In this document: piece after piece, positions 26,821 through 34,993 of the stretch | Position numbering within the stretch: the stretch's first letter is position 1 | Layout: every line of letters starts with the position of its first letter | Source: Oricola nitratireducens | Lineage (GTDB): Bacteria; Pseudomonadota; Alphaproteobacteria; Rhizobiales; Rhizobiaceae | Assembly (NCBI RefSeq): GCF_014904745.1 | Contig: NZ_JACZCS010000024.1 | Location: forward strand, 1-64,000 | Direction of reading: 5' to 3' | Length of the DNA stretch: 64,000 bases | Notes under the pieces: model-generated | Database searches by the model: none | Seen by the model: only the letters and a program-made list of their open reading frames with translations | Told to the model about the DNA's origin: nothing | Position numbers and translations under genes: made by a program

Positions 26821-28122
26821 TCAATAGCGATGGGAAATCGGGAGCTCTTCCGCCGGGAACAGGCTGATGACCTCGCATCCCCTGTCGGTCACCACGACCT
26901 CTTCCTCGATGCGGGCGGCAGAGTAACCGTCGCTCGCCGGGCAGTAGGTCTCCAGCGCGAAGACCATGCCGGTCTCGATCTCCATCGGATTGTCGAGGCT
27001 GACGGCGCGACTGATGATCGGGCGCTCGTGCAGCGCCAGGCCGAGGCCGTGGCCGAATTGCAGCCCGAAGGCAGACAGTTCGTCCGGGAAGCCGAATTCC
27101 TCAGCCTTCGGCCAGACCTTGGCGACGGTGTCGGTGGTTACGCCCGGCTTGATCAGCGCGATTGCGGCATCCAGCCATTCGCGGCAGCGAATATAGGCGT
27201 CCGTCTGCGACGGCGTGGCCCGGCCGATGTTGAAGGTGCGATAATAGCAGGTCCGGTAGCCCTGATAGCTCTGCAGGATGTCGAAGAACGCCTGGTCTCC
27301 CGGCCGGAAATAGCGGTCGGTGAAATTGTGCGGATGCGGATTGCAGCGTTCGCCGGCGATGGCGTTGATCGCCTCGACGTCATCCGACCCCATCTCGTAG
27401 AGCATCTTGTTGGACATTGCGACGATGTCGCTCTCGCGGATGCCCGGCCTCAGCTCCTGCCATATCATGTGATAGACGCCGTCGACCATCGAGGCGGCCT
27501 GGTTGAGCAGCTGTATCTCGTCGACATTCTTGATTTCGCGCGCACCCAGCATGATCTGCTGGCCGTCGATGACCTTCAGGCCCGCGTCCTGCAATGCAAA
27601 GAACATCGCGGTTTCCGCGTAGTCGACACCGACGGGCATGTCGGCGACGCCGGCCTTCTTCAGCAGGCTGAAGATTTCCTCGGCGTAGCGCTTCATCAAG
27701 CCGAAGGACGGCGGGATCGTACCGCGCATGCCGACGACCCCGGCGCGCATGCGCTCCGGGTCCAGCCAGTCGCAATAATCACGGTGATGGACCGCGGCCG
27801 AGCCGAAGTCCCAGACGTATGGCTCCTCGTCGCCGGCCAGAAGCGCGAAGCGGCACATCTTGTCGCGTTCCCATTCGCCGATCTTCGTGCCGGAGACGTA
27901 GCGGATGTTGTTGACGTCGAAGAGCAGCAGCGCGCCGCAGTCCGACTTCTTCAGAGCGTCCTTCGCCCGGCTGAGCCGGTAACGGCGCAGCCGGTCATGG
28001 TCGACACGGCGTTCGAAATCGACCGCGGTATGGCCGAGGGCGGGGATATGCCGGTCCCAGCGCCAGTTCGGGTCGATATCGCCGGGTTGCAGGATGCGCG
28101 GATTGAGTGCGGTCGTATTCAT
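26821..28122 (-). CDS. M24 (pita-bread fold) peptidase/creatinase-family protein with altered metal site
   Basis: A 433-residue two-domain protein. The N-terminal creatinase-type domain covers about residues 40-190 (GALLLFDVNNIRYVSGTKIGEW), and the C-terminal pita-bread domain about 195-420. Of the five dinuclear-metal ligands of M24 aminopeptidases, the first Asp (D281 in FFDI), the His (H358 in FGHGLGL) and both Glu (E391 and E406) are present. The second Asp is replaced by aromatic residues (TCYYRTF, Y293/Y294). Proline peptidase activity is therefore doubtful, and a metal-poor creatinase-like or DddP-like lyase/hydrolase chemistry is possible. It is a distant relative of DMSP lyase DddP but lacks several DddP ligands. 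Position in the operon implies a role in substrate processing. Confidence 0.82.
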   Translation of the reverse strand: MNTTALNPRILQPGDIDPNWRWDRHIPALGHTAVDFERRVDHDRLRRYRLSRAKDALKKSDCGALLLFDVNNIRYVSGTKIGEWERDKMCRFALLAGDEEPYVWDFGSAAVHHRDYCDWLDPERMRAGVVGMRGTIPPSFGLMKRYAEEIFSLLKKAGVADMPVGVDYAETAMFFALQDAGLKVIDGQQIMLGAREIKNVDEIQLLNQAASMVDGVYHMIWQELRPGIRESDIVAMSNKMLYEMGSDDVEAINAIAGERCNPHPHNFTDRYFRPGDQAFFDILQSYQGYRTCYYRTFNIGRATPSQTDAYIRCREWLDAAIALIKPGVTTDTVAKVWPKAEEFGFPDELSAFGLQFGHGLGLALHERPIISRAVSLDNPMEIETGMVFALETYCPASDGYSAARIEEEVVVTDRGCEVISLFPAEELPISHRY

Positions 28123-28182
28123 AATAGCCTCTTCTGCGCCGCGTGGGCGCCGTTCAGTCTGGATTCGTGGGGGTAAGGCCGG

Positions 28183-28989
28183 CTACTGAATGCACCAGCC
28201 GCCGTCGATATGGATCATCTGGCCGGTCATGTAGTCGCTCTCGGGACTGGCAAGGAACGCGGCGGTTCCCTTGATGTCGTCGGGATAGGAAACGCGTTTG
28301 ATTTTCAACTCGTTGGCGACGATGTCCTCATAGGCCTGCCCCTCGCGCTGCTTGAAGCCAATATCGACGAGGTCCTTGTCGAGCTGTTCCCACAGCGGTG
28401 TCACGACGACGCCCGGCGCGTAGCCGTTGACGGTGATGTTGTGCTCGGCCAGCGCGATGGCGCCGCAATGGGTGAGCGCCAGGCAGCCATATTTCGACGT
28501 GCAGTAGACGGTGACATCGATGAGCGGCTTGCGCGAGGCGATAGAGCCGACATTGATCAGCTTGTAGGGATAGTCCTGTGGCCCCTGTGCGATCATCTGC
28601 CGGGCTGTCTCCTGCATGCCCAGCCACATGGCCTTGGTGTTGACGTTCATGATGAGATCCCAGTTTTCCTCGTCGATATCCATGAAAAACCGGGGTTTGT
28701 TCAGGCCGGCGTTGAACAGGCCGACATTGATCATGCCGAAAGCGTCGACCGTCGCCTGCACGGCCGCCGCGTTGTCCTCGCGTTTGGTGACATCGAGCTT
28801 GACGGCGATCGCCTTGCCATTGCCTCGCTTGTTGATCCGTTCGGCCACTTCCTTGACGCCGTCGAGATCGACGTCGCCGAGGCAGATATTCGCGCCCTGT
28901 TCGGCGAAATGCTCGGCATTCGCCGCGCCCATGCCGCGCGCCGCCCCCGTAATGAGGATGTTCTTTCCCTTGAGCCGTTCCGGATCCAT
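28183..28989 (-). CDS. SDR oxidoreductase, butanediol/sorbitol dehydrogenase type
   Basis: A 268-residue classical SDR. The features are the ITGAARGMGAANA cofactor loop (residues 13-25), FNAG (about 93), VGSIASRKP with the catalytic Ser, YCTSKYG (Y about 162), and the C-terminal signature NGYAPGVVVTPLWEQLDKDL followed by REGQ and YMTGQMIHIDGG. The WEQLDKDL/REGQ block is characteristic of BudC/SmoS-like diol and polyol dehydrogenases. It closely resembles the SDR at 32085-32882 in the divergent operon. The start at 28989 follows AGGGAGGAAAGA. It is the first enzyme gene after the regulator, 21 bases downstream of it. Confidence 0.9.
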   Translation of the reverse strand: MDPERLKGKNILITGAARGMGAANAEHFAEQGANICLGDVDLDGVKEVAERINKRGNGKAIAVKLDVTKREDNAAAVQATVDAFGMINVGLFNAGLNKPRFFMDIDEENWDLIMNVNTKAMWLGMQETARQMIAQGPQDYPYKLINVGSIASRKPLIDVTVYCTSKYGCLALTHCGAIALAEHNITVNGYAPGVVVTPLWEQLDKDLVDIGFKQREGQAYEDIVANELKIKRVSYPDDIKGTAAFLASPESDYMTGQMIHIDGGWCIQ

Positions 28990-29010
28990 TCTTTCCTCCC
29001 TTGGGATTTC

Positions 29011-30828
29011 TCAGGTTTTCATGACTTCTTCGGCCCGGGCCTGGGCCTTTTTGAGCGCGTCGCGCGGCGTGACGATGCCGCGCAGCATGTCGTGCAGTTC
29101 CTGCCCGCAGATATTGATGATGTCGCAAATCTGGGGCACCGGGGGGCGCGGCCAGAACTGCAATTCGTCGCGCCATGACATCCCGTCGACAGCTTCGAAA
29201 ATCGGCGACAGGCGCCGGACTTCCGGATCGGCTCCCACCGAATAGCGCGGTGCCGTCCGGCTTCCGTTTTCGACATAGAGCTTTTGGGCTTCCGGCGACG
29301 TGAAGGCGATGAGCGCTTCGACGGCGTCGGCGCGACGGTCTTCCGGCAGGTTCGAGGGAATTCCAAGCACATAGCCGCCCACGGGAGCGACCGGCGACCC
29401 GCTCGGCCCGGCCGGATGCGGCAGGTAGCCCGTCTGGCCGTGAGCGGGCGAGGAGGGATCGAGTTCGAAATAGGGGGCGAGAAGCGTGTAGCCATAGGCC
29501 ATCGCGATCCTGCCCGCCGCATAGGGGCGAATGCGCTCATACCAGGACATCGAGAGGATGTCCGGCGGCGAGAACCGGACCAGCGCCTTCAGATATTCGG
29601 CCGCCTCAAGCCCGCCGTCGCTGTCGATGGTCGGAACGACCGTATCCCGGTCGAGGTGATCGGCATCGAAACCGCCTGCGATCTCGCGCAGGTCGAACAC
29701 CGGTTGCCCGAATCCGGCGCATGTCATCATGAAGGTGTGGCCAAGCGCCGTGCCGCGCGCGGCGTTCCAGGCAATGCCGTATCTCCCTTGCGCCGGATCA
29801 TGGAATCGTTCCGCCGCGCGCAGGACCGCTTCGGTGGTTGTCGGCGGTTCCAGCCCCTCCTCGGCAAACAGGTCCTTGCGAAAGAACAAGAGCTCCGGCG
29901 TCGTCTGGCTCGGGACGCCGTATGGACGCCCGCCCCAGTGCGCCGCGCGCCAGCCCGCGGTGTGGAAATCGCTCGGATCGAGCCGGTTCACGTCCATGAT
30001 TTCGTCGAGCGGGAGCAGAACGCCCTTGGTCGCGAACTCGCCGATCCAAGGCAGGTCGACAGCTATGATGTCATAGCGGCTGGTCTTGCGCTGGGCGTTG
30101 CGCAACGCCTCCTCGTGCAGGCGATCGATCGAGAAGGCGCGTTGGTTGATTTTTGTTCCGACAACCTGTTCGAACTGGCGCTTGAGTGCGTCCATCACCA
30201 TGAAAGTCGGATCGCCGTGCACCAGAATGCGCAATCCACCCGGCAGCGTAAGCGGCTCCGACAGAACCTGCGGCGGCTGGATCGAGTGTCCGGCCATGTA
30301 GGAGCCGCCAAAATAATAGTCCCGGGTGCCGGGATCGCGAACGCCGGACCCGAAGGCTTGCGCGACCAGGCGCTTCATCCGACCGCACATCTGCGTCCAG
30401 TTCTCGATCAGCTCCGCGCTGGGATGCAGTGTGAAGCTCTTTCCGGTACGCGTGCGCGGACGCTGCTCGATCATCCCGGCCTGCAACATCTCGTTCAATC
30501 GCCGGACCGCCGTGGCGTAGGGAACGCCGGCCGCCGCCGTCAGCGATGACGGCGTCACGGCCTTCGCTTCCAGGTGATTGCGGATGAGACAGGTTGCCAT
30601 TTTGAAATAGGGGTCCGGGGTGGAAAGCTCCAGCGTCGTTTCGATTTCGAGACCGAAATCGTCCAGAAACGCGATAACTTCCAAAAGCTCGGCGCGTGCA
30701 TGCGGCGAGATCGGGAATTCCGTCGGACCTTTTCCTCCATAGATTGGCGTGGTCATTGTTCCGTTGCCCGCGGGTCGCAAACTCGACAAGATCGGATTGT
30801 CCAAACTGGATTTTTTGACACCGCTCAT
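29011..30828 (-). CDS. Transcription factor: winged helix fused to an ABC-type solute-binding domain
   Basis: A 605-residue protein with no signal peptide. Residues ~70-137 form a winged helix-turn-helix (SSLTAAAGVPYATAVRRLNEMLQAGMIEQRP is the recognition region). Residues ~197-605 are a complete family 1 extracellular solute-binding domain (GGLRILVHGDPTFMVMDALKRQF; YDIIAVDLPWIGEFATKGVLLPLDE; FFRKDLFAEEGLEPPTT; VAPVGGYVLGIPS). The start ATG at 30828 has GGAG six bases upstream; longer frames lack one. Fusion of DNA-binding and sugar-binding-protein modules without an export signal implies a cytosolic sensor that uses the SBP fold to read the imported substrate. It heads the minus-strand operon and borders the control region facing the ABC importer genes. 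Confidence 0.87.
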   Translation of the reverse strand: MSGVKKSSLDNPILSSLRPAGNGTMTTPIYGGKGPTEFPISPHARAELLEVIAFLDDFGLEIETTLELSTPDPYFKMATCLIRNHLEAKAVTPSSLTAAAGVPYATAVRRLNEMLQAGMIEQRPRTRTGKSFTLHPSAELIENWTQMCGRMKRLVAQAFGSGVRDPGTRDYYFGGSYMAGHSIQPPQVLSEPLTLPGGLRILVHGDPTFMVMDALKRQFEQVVGTKINQRAFSIDRLHEEALRNAQRKTSRYDIIAVDLPWIGEFATKGVLLPLDEIMDVNRLDPSDFHTAGWRAAHWGGRPYGVPSQTTPELLFFRKDLFAEEGLEPPTTTEAVLRAAERFHDPAQGRYGIAWNAARGTALGHTFMMTCAGFGQPVFDLREIAGGFDADHLDRDTVVPTIDSDGGLEAAEYLKALVRFSPPDILSMSWYERIRPYAAGRIAMAYGYTLLAPYFELDPSSPAHGQTGYLPHPAGPSGSPVAPVGGYVLGIPSNLPEDRRADAVEALIAFTSPEAQKLYVENGSRTAPRYSVGADPEVRRLSPIFEAVDGMSWRDELQFWPRPPVPQICDIINICGQELHDMLRGIVTPRDALKKAQARAEEVMKT

Positions 30829-30915
30829 GGCAACTCCATTTCCAAACTGTTCATTTTGAGGATTTGGCGATACGCACAATATATCCATTGCGGACATAAA
30901 ATTGTCCAATCCGGA
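30800..30915. promoter_or_regulatory. Three TCC-N5-GGA elements in the divergent control region
   Basis: Inverted elements TCCAAACTGGA (30800-30810, inside the start of the regulator gene), TCCATTGCGGA (30884-30894) and TCCAATCCGGA (30905-30915) share the arms and A/T-rich flanks. The first and third also share the leading ATTG. The centres are 84 and 21 bases apart, which is close to whole helical turns, as expected for cooperative binding with looping or side-by-side dimers. The adjacent winged-helix/SBP regulator is the obvious candidate ligand. The role is inferred. Confidence 0.6.
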
Positions 30916-31047
30916 TATTTTTACTGGCGATCCAAAGTCGTGAAGCAGGCAGTTATTGCTTACCCGCATTGCTGCCGGGCATCTGATCTGTCGCCGTCGC
31001 GGCGATGGGTGCAGCAAGTCGCAAAGTTTATGGGAGGAAAACACTCA

Positions 31048-32010
31048 ATGAAGTTCGCACTCAAAAGACTCATCGCGGGCACCACTGCGCTCGCCGGCGT
31101 CGCGTTGGCCGGCACGGCCTTCGCGGAAACGATCACCATCGGCATCACGCAGAACAATGTCGGTGTCGACAGCTATCAGACGACTTACGAAAAGGCCTTT
31201 ATCGAGGCCGCCAACGCCGATCCCGAGGTTGAGGCCGTCGTGCTGGACGCCGCCGGCGACGTGGCCCGCCAGATCGCGCAGATCCAGGACCTCGTCCAGC
31301 AGAAGGTCGACGCCATCATCATCTGGCCGACCAACGGCAAGGCTGTCGTTCCCGCCGTTCGCGCTGCCGACAAGGCGGGCATTCCGGTCGTCATCACCAA
31401 TTCCAACATCGCGAAAGAAGGCTTCGACTTCATCAAGTCCTTCTCCGGTCCCGACAACATCACGCAGGGATCGCGCGCGGCCGAAATCATGTGCGACAAG
31501 TTCAAGGACATGGGTATCGAGAAGACGGCCCAGATCGTGCAGATTTCCGGCCAGCCGGGCTACACCACGGCGATCGAGCGGGCCAAGGGTTTCGAGGACC
31601 GCCTTCCGGAGGTCTGCCCGGACGTGAAGCTCATGGAAACCCAGCCTGGCGACTGGAACCGCGAAAAATCACAGCGCGTCATGGAGGCTTTCCTCGTCAA
31701 ATATGACAAAATCGACGGTGTCTATGCCGGCGACGACAATATGGGCGTGGGCGCCCTGAACGCCGCCAAGGCGGCGGGCCGCGACGGGATCATCTTTGTC
31801 GGCGCGACGAACTTCGCCGTTGGCTACGAGGCGATGGCGCGGGGCGAGTACTGGGGTTCGATCTACCAGTCGCCGGTCGATGACGCGAAAAACGCGCTGG
31901 CGACCGCCAAGGCCGTCGTCAAGGGCGAGGATGTGCCGTTCCTCAACTATTTCGACACACCGAAGATCACCCAGGACAACATGGACAAGTTTACCAAGCC
32001 GGTATTCTGA
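31048..32010 (+). CDS. Ribose-type ABC transporter periplasmic binding protein
   Basis: A 320-residue periplasmic binding protein of the pentose/autoinducer-2 family. A signal peptide (MKFALKRLIAGTTALAG... ending AFAE, residues 1-26) precedes the two-lobe fold: TIGITQNNVGVDSYQTTYEKAF, VVLDAAGDVARQIAQIQDLV, DAIIIWPTNGKAVVPAV and GVYAGDDNMGVGALNAAKAAG. The last segment corresponds to the ligand-binding second lobe. The cargo is not readable; a polyol, pentose or small diol is possible. The start at 31048 follows GGGAGGAAAACACTCA. The gene opens the plus-strand ABC operon and is followed by a hairpin that would raise its transcript level relative to the membrane genes. Confidence 0.94.
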   Translation: MKFALKRLIAGTTALAGVALAGTAFAETITIGITQNNVGVDSYQTTYEKAFIEAANADPEVEAVVLDAAGDVARQIAQIQDLVQQKVDAIIIWPTNGKAVVPAVRAADKAGIPVVITNSNIAKEGFDFIKSFSGPDNITQGSRAAEIMCDKFKDMGIEKTAQIVQISGQPGYTTAIERAKGFEDRLPEVCPDVKLMETQPGDWNREKSQRVMEAFLVKYDKIDGVYAGDDNMGVGALNAAKAAGRDGIIFVGATNFAVGYEAMARGEYWGSIYQSPVDDAKNALATAKAVVKGEDVPFLNYFDTPKITQDNMDKFTKPVF

Positions 32011-32022
32011 TCCTCCCGCCTG

Positions 32023-32054
32023 AAGGCGCGGGACTTCGGTTCCGCGCCTTTTTC
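32023..32054 (+). terminator. Hairpin with T run after the binding-protein gene (partial terminator)
   Basis: The arms AAGGCGCGG (32023-32031) and CCGCGCCTT (32042-32050) pair perfectly and are followed by T residues. It sits 13 bases after the binding-protein stop and before the rest of the operon, the usual position of an attenuating terminator that lets the soluble receptor outnumber the permease. Confidence 0.75.
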
Positions 32055-32084
32055 AGTTGATTTCGTTAGATTTGGGAGGGCGCT

Positions 32085-32882
32085 ATGGGACGGATGTCTG
32101 GGCGTTCCTGTATCGTAACCGGTGCTGCGCAGGGTATCGGCAGGGCCATAGGCGAGGCGTTGCTCGACGAGGGCGGAGATGTTTGCTTTGCGGATATCGA
32201 CGGGCCGGCGGCGGAACGTGCCGCCGCTGAAAACCGCGACAGAGCGGGCGAAGGCGGCGGAAATGTTACCTGGTCCGAGGTCGATGTGACCAAACGCGAT
32301 CAGGTTCGCGAGATGATCGCGAAGACGGTTTCGGAATTCGGCAAGCTTGACGTCAAGTTCAACAATGCCGGCATCAACAAGCCGATGAACCTGCTGGATG
32401 TGACCGAGGAGAACTGGCACGCCATCATGACCGTGAACGGGCTTGGCGTTTTGATCGGCATGCAGGAAGCGGCGAAACAGATGATTGCGCAGGGTACGGG
32501 CGGGAAAATCATCAACACCGCATCGATCGCCAGCCGTCAGGGCTTCGACAATGTTGCGCCCTACTGCGCCTCGAAATCGGCCGTCGTTTCACTGACCCAG
32601 TCCGGGGCGCGCGACCTTGCCAAGCACAACATCACGGTGACCGGTTTCGCACCCGGCGTTGTGGCGACGGAAATGTGGAGCCAGCTCGACAAGGACCTGA
32701 TGGAAATCGGCGCGTCTGAACGCGAGGGCCAGGCCATGGCGGAATTCTCCGCCGATATTCTGCGCGGCCGGGTCGCGACGCCAAGGGACATAACCGGCAC
32801 GACCACATTTCTTGCCGCGAAGGACAGCGACTACATGACCGGCCAGATCGTCATGATTGACGGCGGCATGGTTCTGGTGTGA
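32085..32882 (+). CDS. SDR oxidoreductase, paralogue of the 28183-28989 enzyme
   Basis: A 265-residue classical SDR with CIVTGAAQGIGRAIGEAL (residues 9-26), FNNAG (about 94), NTASIASRQG with catalytic Ser, PYCASKSAV (Y about 163), and the diol/polyol dehydrogenase block GFAPGVVATEMWSQLDKDL, EREGQ and YMTGQIVMIDGG. The same block in the SDR of the opposite operon shows that the two are paralogues split across the shared control region. It lies between the receptor and the permease genes of the ABC operon, so it probably oxidises the imported compound. The start at 32085 is preceded by TTTGGGAGGGCGCT. Confidence 0.9.
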   Translation: MGRMSGRSCIVTGAAQGIGRAIGEALLDEGGDVCFADIDGPAAERAAAENRDRAGEGGGNVTWSEVDVTKRDQVREMIAKTVSEFGKLDVKFNNAGINKPMNLLDVTEENWHAIMTVNGLGVLIGMQEAAKQMIAQGTGGKIINTASIASRQGFDNVAPYCASKSAVVSLTQSGARDLAKHNITVTGFAPGVVATEMWSQLDKDLMEIGASEREGQAMAEFSADILRGRVATPRDITGTTTFLAAKDSDYMTGQIVMIDGGMVLV

Positions 32883-32964
32883 CCGATTGCGCGGAGGCGC
32901 GCCGGAGTCCGGAGCGCCAAACGCCTCGCAGCCGCGGCTGTGGGATAGCCAGGGAGGAACGAGC

Positions 32965-33957
32965 ATGGCCGGAATCGCGGACAGAATTGGAGGCGGCGAT
33001 CTGAAGGGCGTGATTGCCAAGAACGGTATTTTCATCGCCTTCATCGCCTTCATGATCGCGTTCGGATTCGGATCCGACAAATTCCTGACCTTCGACAATC
33101 TGGAAAGCGTCGTGCGATCCTCGGCGATGATCGGGGTCATGGCGCTCGGCGTCACGATTGTCGTGATCTCGGGAAATCTCGATCTGTCGGTGGGCTCGAT
33201 GCTGTCCTTCGGCACCGTCATGGTCGTCGATCTGCACGACAAGATCGGACCCGGTCCGGCGATCATGGTCATGATGGCATGCGTGCTGTTGCTTGGCGCG
33301 GTGAACGGCTTCCTGATCGGTTATGTCCGATTGAATTCGCTGATCGTGACGCTCGGGATGCTTTCGGCGATCCAGGGGCTGACCCTGATCTATTCCGGCG
33401 GCAAGAATGTCGATGTCGATCCCAGCACCCAGGATATCACGTGGTTCCGCATATTCGGGCGTGGCGAGATCGCCGGCATCGACATGCCGATCATCATCTT
33501 TTTCGTCCTGGCGCTGATTATCGGATTCATCGTTGCGTTCACGCCCTACGGCCGCCGGGTCTACGCGGTCGGCGGCAATCCGACGGCCGCGGTGTTCTCC
33601 GGCATCCGGCGCAGCCGCGTTGTGTTTTCGACCTATCTCGTCTCGTCCTTCTGCGTCGGGATTGCCTCCGTCATTCTGGGCAGCCGGGTGATGGGATCGC
33701 AGAACAATGTCGGCCAGGGTTACGAACTGCTGGTGCTGGCCTCCGTCATCCTTGGCGGGACGTCGCTGCTGGGCGGGTCCGGCAGCATCCTGAAGACCGT
33801 GATCGGCGTGCTGATCCTGGGTTTCATCCAGAACGGGCTGCTTCTTCTCGGGTATCCGTATTTCGCCCAGTGGATCGTGACCTGGATCGTCATCATCCTC
33901 GCGGTCTGGCTCGACGTCGCGGCCAAGCGCGGCCGGTTGCTGTCACCCATCGCCTGA
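32965..33957 (+). CDS. ABC transporter permease 1 (RbsC-like)
   Basis: A 330-residue inner-membrane permease of the branched-chain/ribose type, with eight to ten hydrophobic segments. The signature GVTIVVISGNLDLSVGSMLSF lies near residues 60-80, and VYAVGGNPTAAVFSGIRRSRV (about residues 195-215) is the cytosolic loop that touches the ATPase. The start at 32965 follows CCAGGGAGGAACGAGC. A second, non-identical permease follows 13 bases later, so the transport pore is probably a heterodimer rather than the RbsC homodimer. Confidence 0.93.
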   Translation: MAGIADRIGGGDLKGVIAKNGIFIAFIAFMIAFGFGSDKFLTFDNLESVVRSSAMIGVMALGVTIVVISGNLDLSVGSMLSFGTVMVVDLHDKIGPGPAIMVMMACVLLLGAVNGFLIGYVRLNSLIVTLGMLSAIQGLTLIYSGGKNVDVDPSTQDITWFRIFGRGEIAGIDMPIIIFFVLALIIGFIVAFTPYGRRVYAVGGNPTAAVFSGIRRSRVVFSTYLVSSFCVGIASVILGSRVMGSQNNVGQGYELLVLASVILGGTSLLGGSGSILKTVIGVLILGFIQNGLLLLGYPYFAQWIVTWIVIILAVWLDVAAKRGRLLSPIA

Positions 33958-33970
33958 AGTGGAGGAAAGA

Positions 33971-34993
33971 ATGTCGCAGACATCTGTGGAACACGCTCCC
34001 GTGCAAACCGCCAATAGTGCGAAGGGGAACTTCCGATGGCTGGTGCGCCATCCGATCTGGGCTTTCGTGGTGATCGTATTCGTTTTCTTCTCGGTGATGA
34101 CCGAAAATTTCTTCTCCACCGGGAACCTTGAAAACATTCTGGTGCAGACCTCGACGCTCGGCCTGATCGCACTCGGCATGACGATCGTGATGATCAACGG
34201 CAATATCGACCTCTCCGTCGGCGCCGTGGTCGCGCTGGCGGCCAGCCTGACCGTCGACATCATGGGCTGGCCCGTGTTCGAGAGCTGGGGCAACTGGCAG
34301 ATTCTCCCGGCCGTCCTGGCCGGTCTCGCTTCAGGGGTTGTCCTCGGCGCGTTCAACGGGCTGATCGTCTGGAAGACCGGCGTCGACGCCTTCATCGTCA
34401 CGCTCGGCGCGATGCTGGGCGTGCGCGGACTGGTGTTCGTCTACACCGGCGAGCAATCCTTTTTCGCGGCGAATTTCGCCTATTCGGATTTCGGCGCCAG
34501 CCGTTTCCTCGGACTGCCCACTCTGGCCTGGATCTTTCTGGTCTTTACGCTTCTGGTGCACATTCTGCTGTCGCGCACCGTGCACGGTTCCAACACCTAT
34601 GCGGTTGGCGACAACCGCGAGGCGGCGGTCAATGCGGGCATACGGGTAGGGCCGCACATGATGATCAATTTCATGATCGTGGGCTTTTTCGCGGCGCTGG
34701 CCGGGATCACCTTGTCAACGCAGATGGGCGCGTCGACCCCGAATCTGGGCCGCGACTACGAGCTCTGGGTCATCACCGCGACCGTTCTCGGCGGCACCAA
34801 GCTGACCGGCGGTGCCGGAAACATCATCGGCACGTTTGGCGGGGTGCTGGCGATCGGCATCCTGCGCAACGGCATGAACCTGATGCAGGTGCCGGCGTTC
34901 TACGTGCTGGTTACGCTCGGCGTGATCCTGATTGCGGTCCTCTTCCTCGACAAGCAGTTGAACCGGAAGGGCGAAGAGGAGTTGCGGATATGA
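33971..34993 (+). CDS. ABC transporter permease 2 (RbsC-like)
   Basis: A 340-residue permease related to the preceding one. The matching signature is GMTIVMINGNIDLSVGAVVAL (about residues 72-92), and NTYAVGDNREAAVNAGIRVG (about residues 210-230) is the ATPase-contact loop. It has about nine hydrophobic segments and a short charged C-terminus. The ATG at 33971 is embedded in GTGGAGGAAAGAATG, giving a strong ribosome site right at the end of permease 1. Its last codons overlap the ATPase gene by four bases (ATGA), showing translational coupling. Confidence 0.93.
   Translation: MSQTSVEHAPVQTANSAKGNFRWLVRHPIWAFVVIVFVFFSVMTENFFSTGNLENILVQTSTLGLIALGMTIVMINGNIDLSVGAVVALAASLTVDIMGWPVFESWGNWQILPAVLAGLASGVVLGAFNGLIVWKTGVDAFIVTLGAMLGVRGLVFVYTGEQSFFAANFAYSDFGASRFLGLPTLAWIFLVFTLLVHILLSRTVHGSNTYAVGDNREAAVNAGIRVGPHMMINFMIVGFFAALAGITLSTQMGASTPNLGRDYELWVITATVLGGTKLTGGAGNIIGTFGGVLAIGILRNGMNLMQVPAFYVLVTLGVILIAVLFLDKQLNRKGEEELRI

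Noticed and set aside
26821-28122. M24 protein as the DMSP lyase DddP
   Set aside because: It is only distantly similar, and the Asp ligands corresponding to D297 and D307 of DddP are missing. No other DMSP genes are present; the family assignment is left broad.
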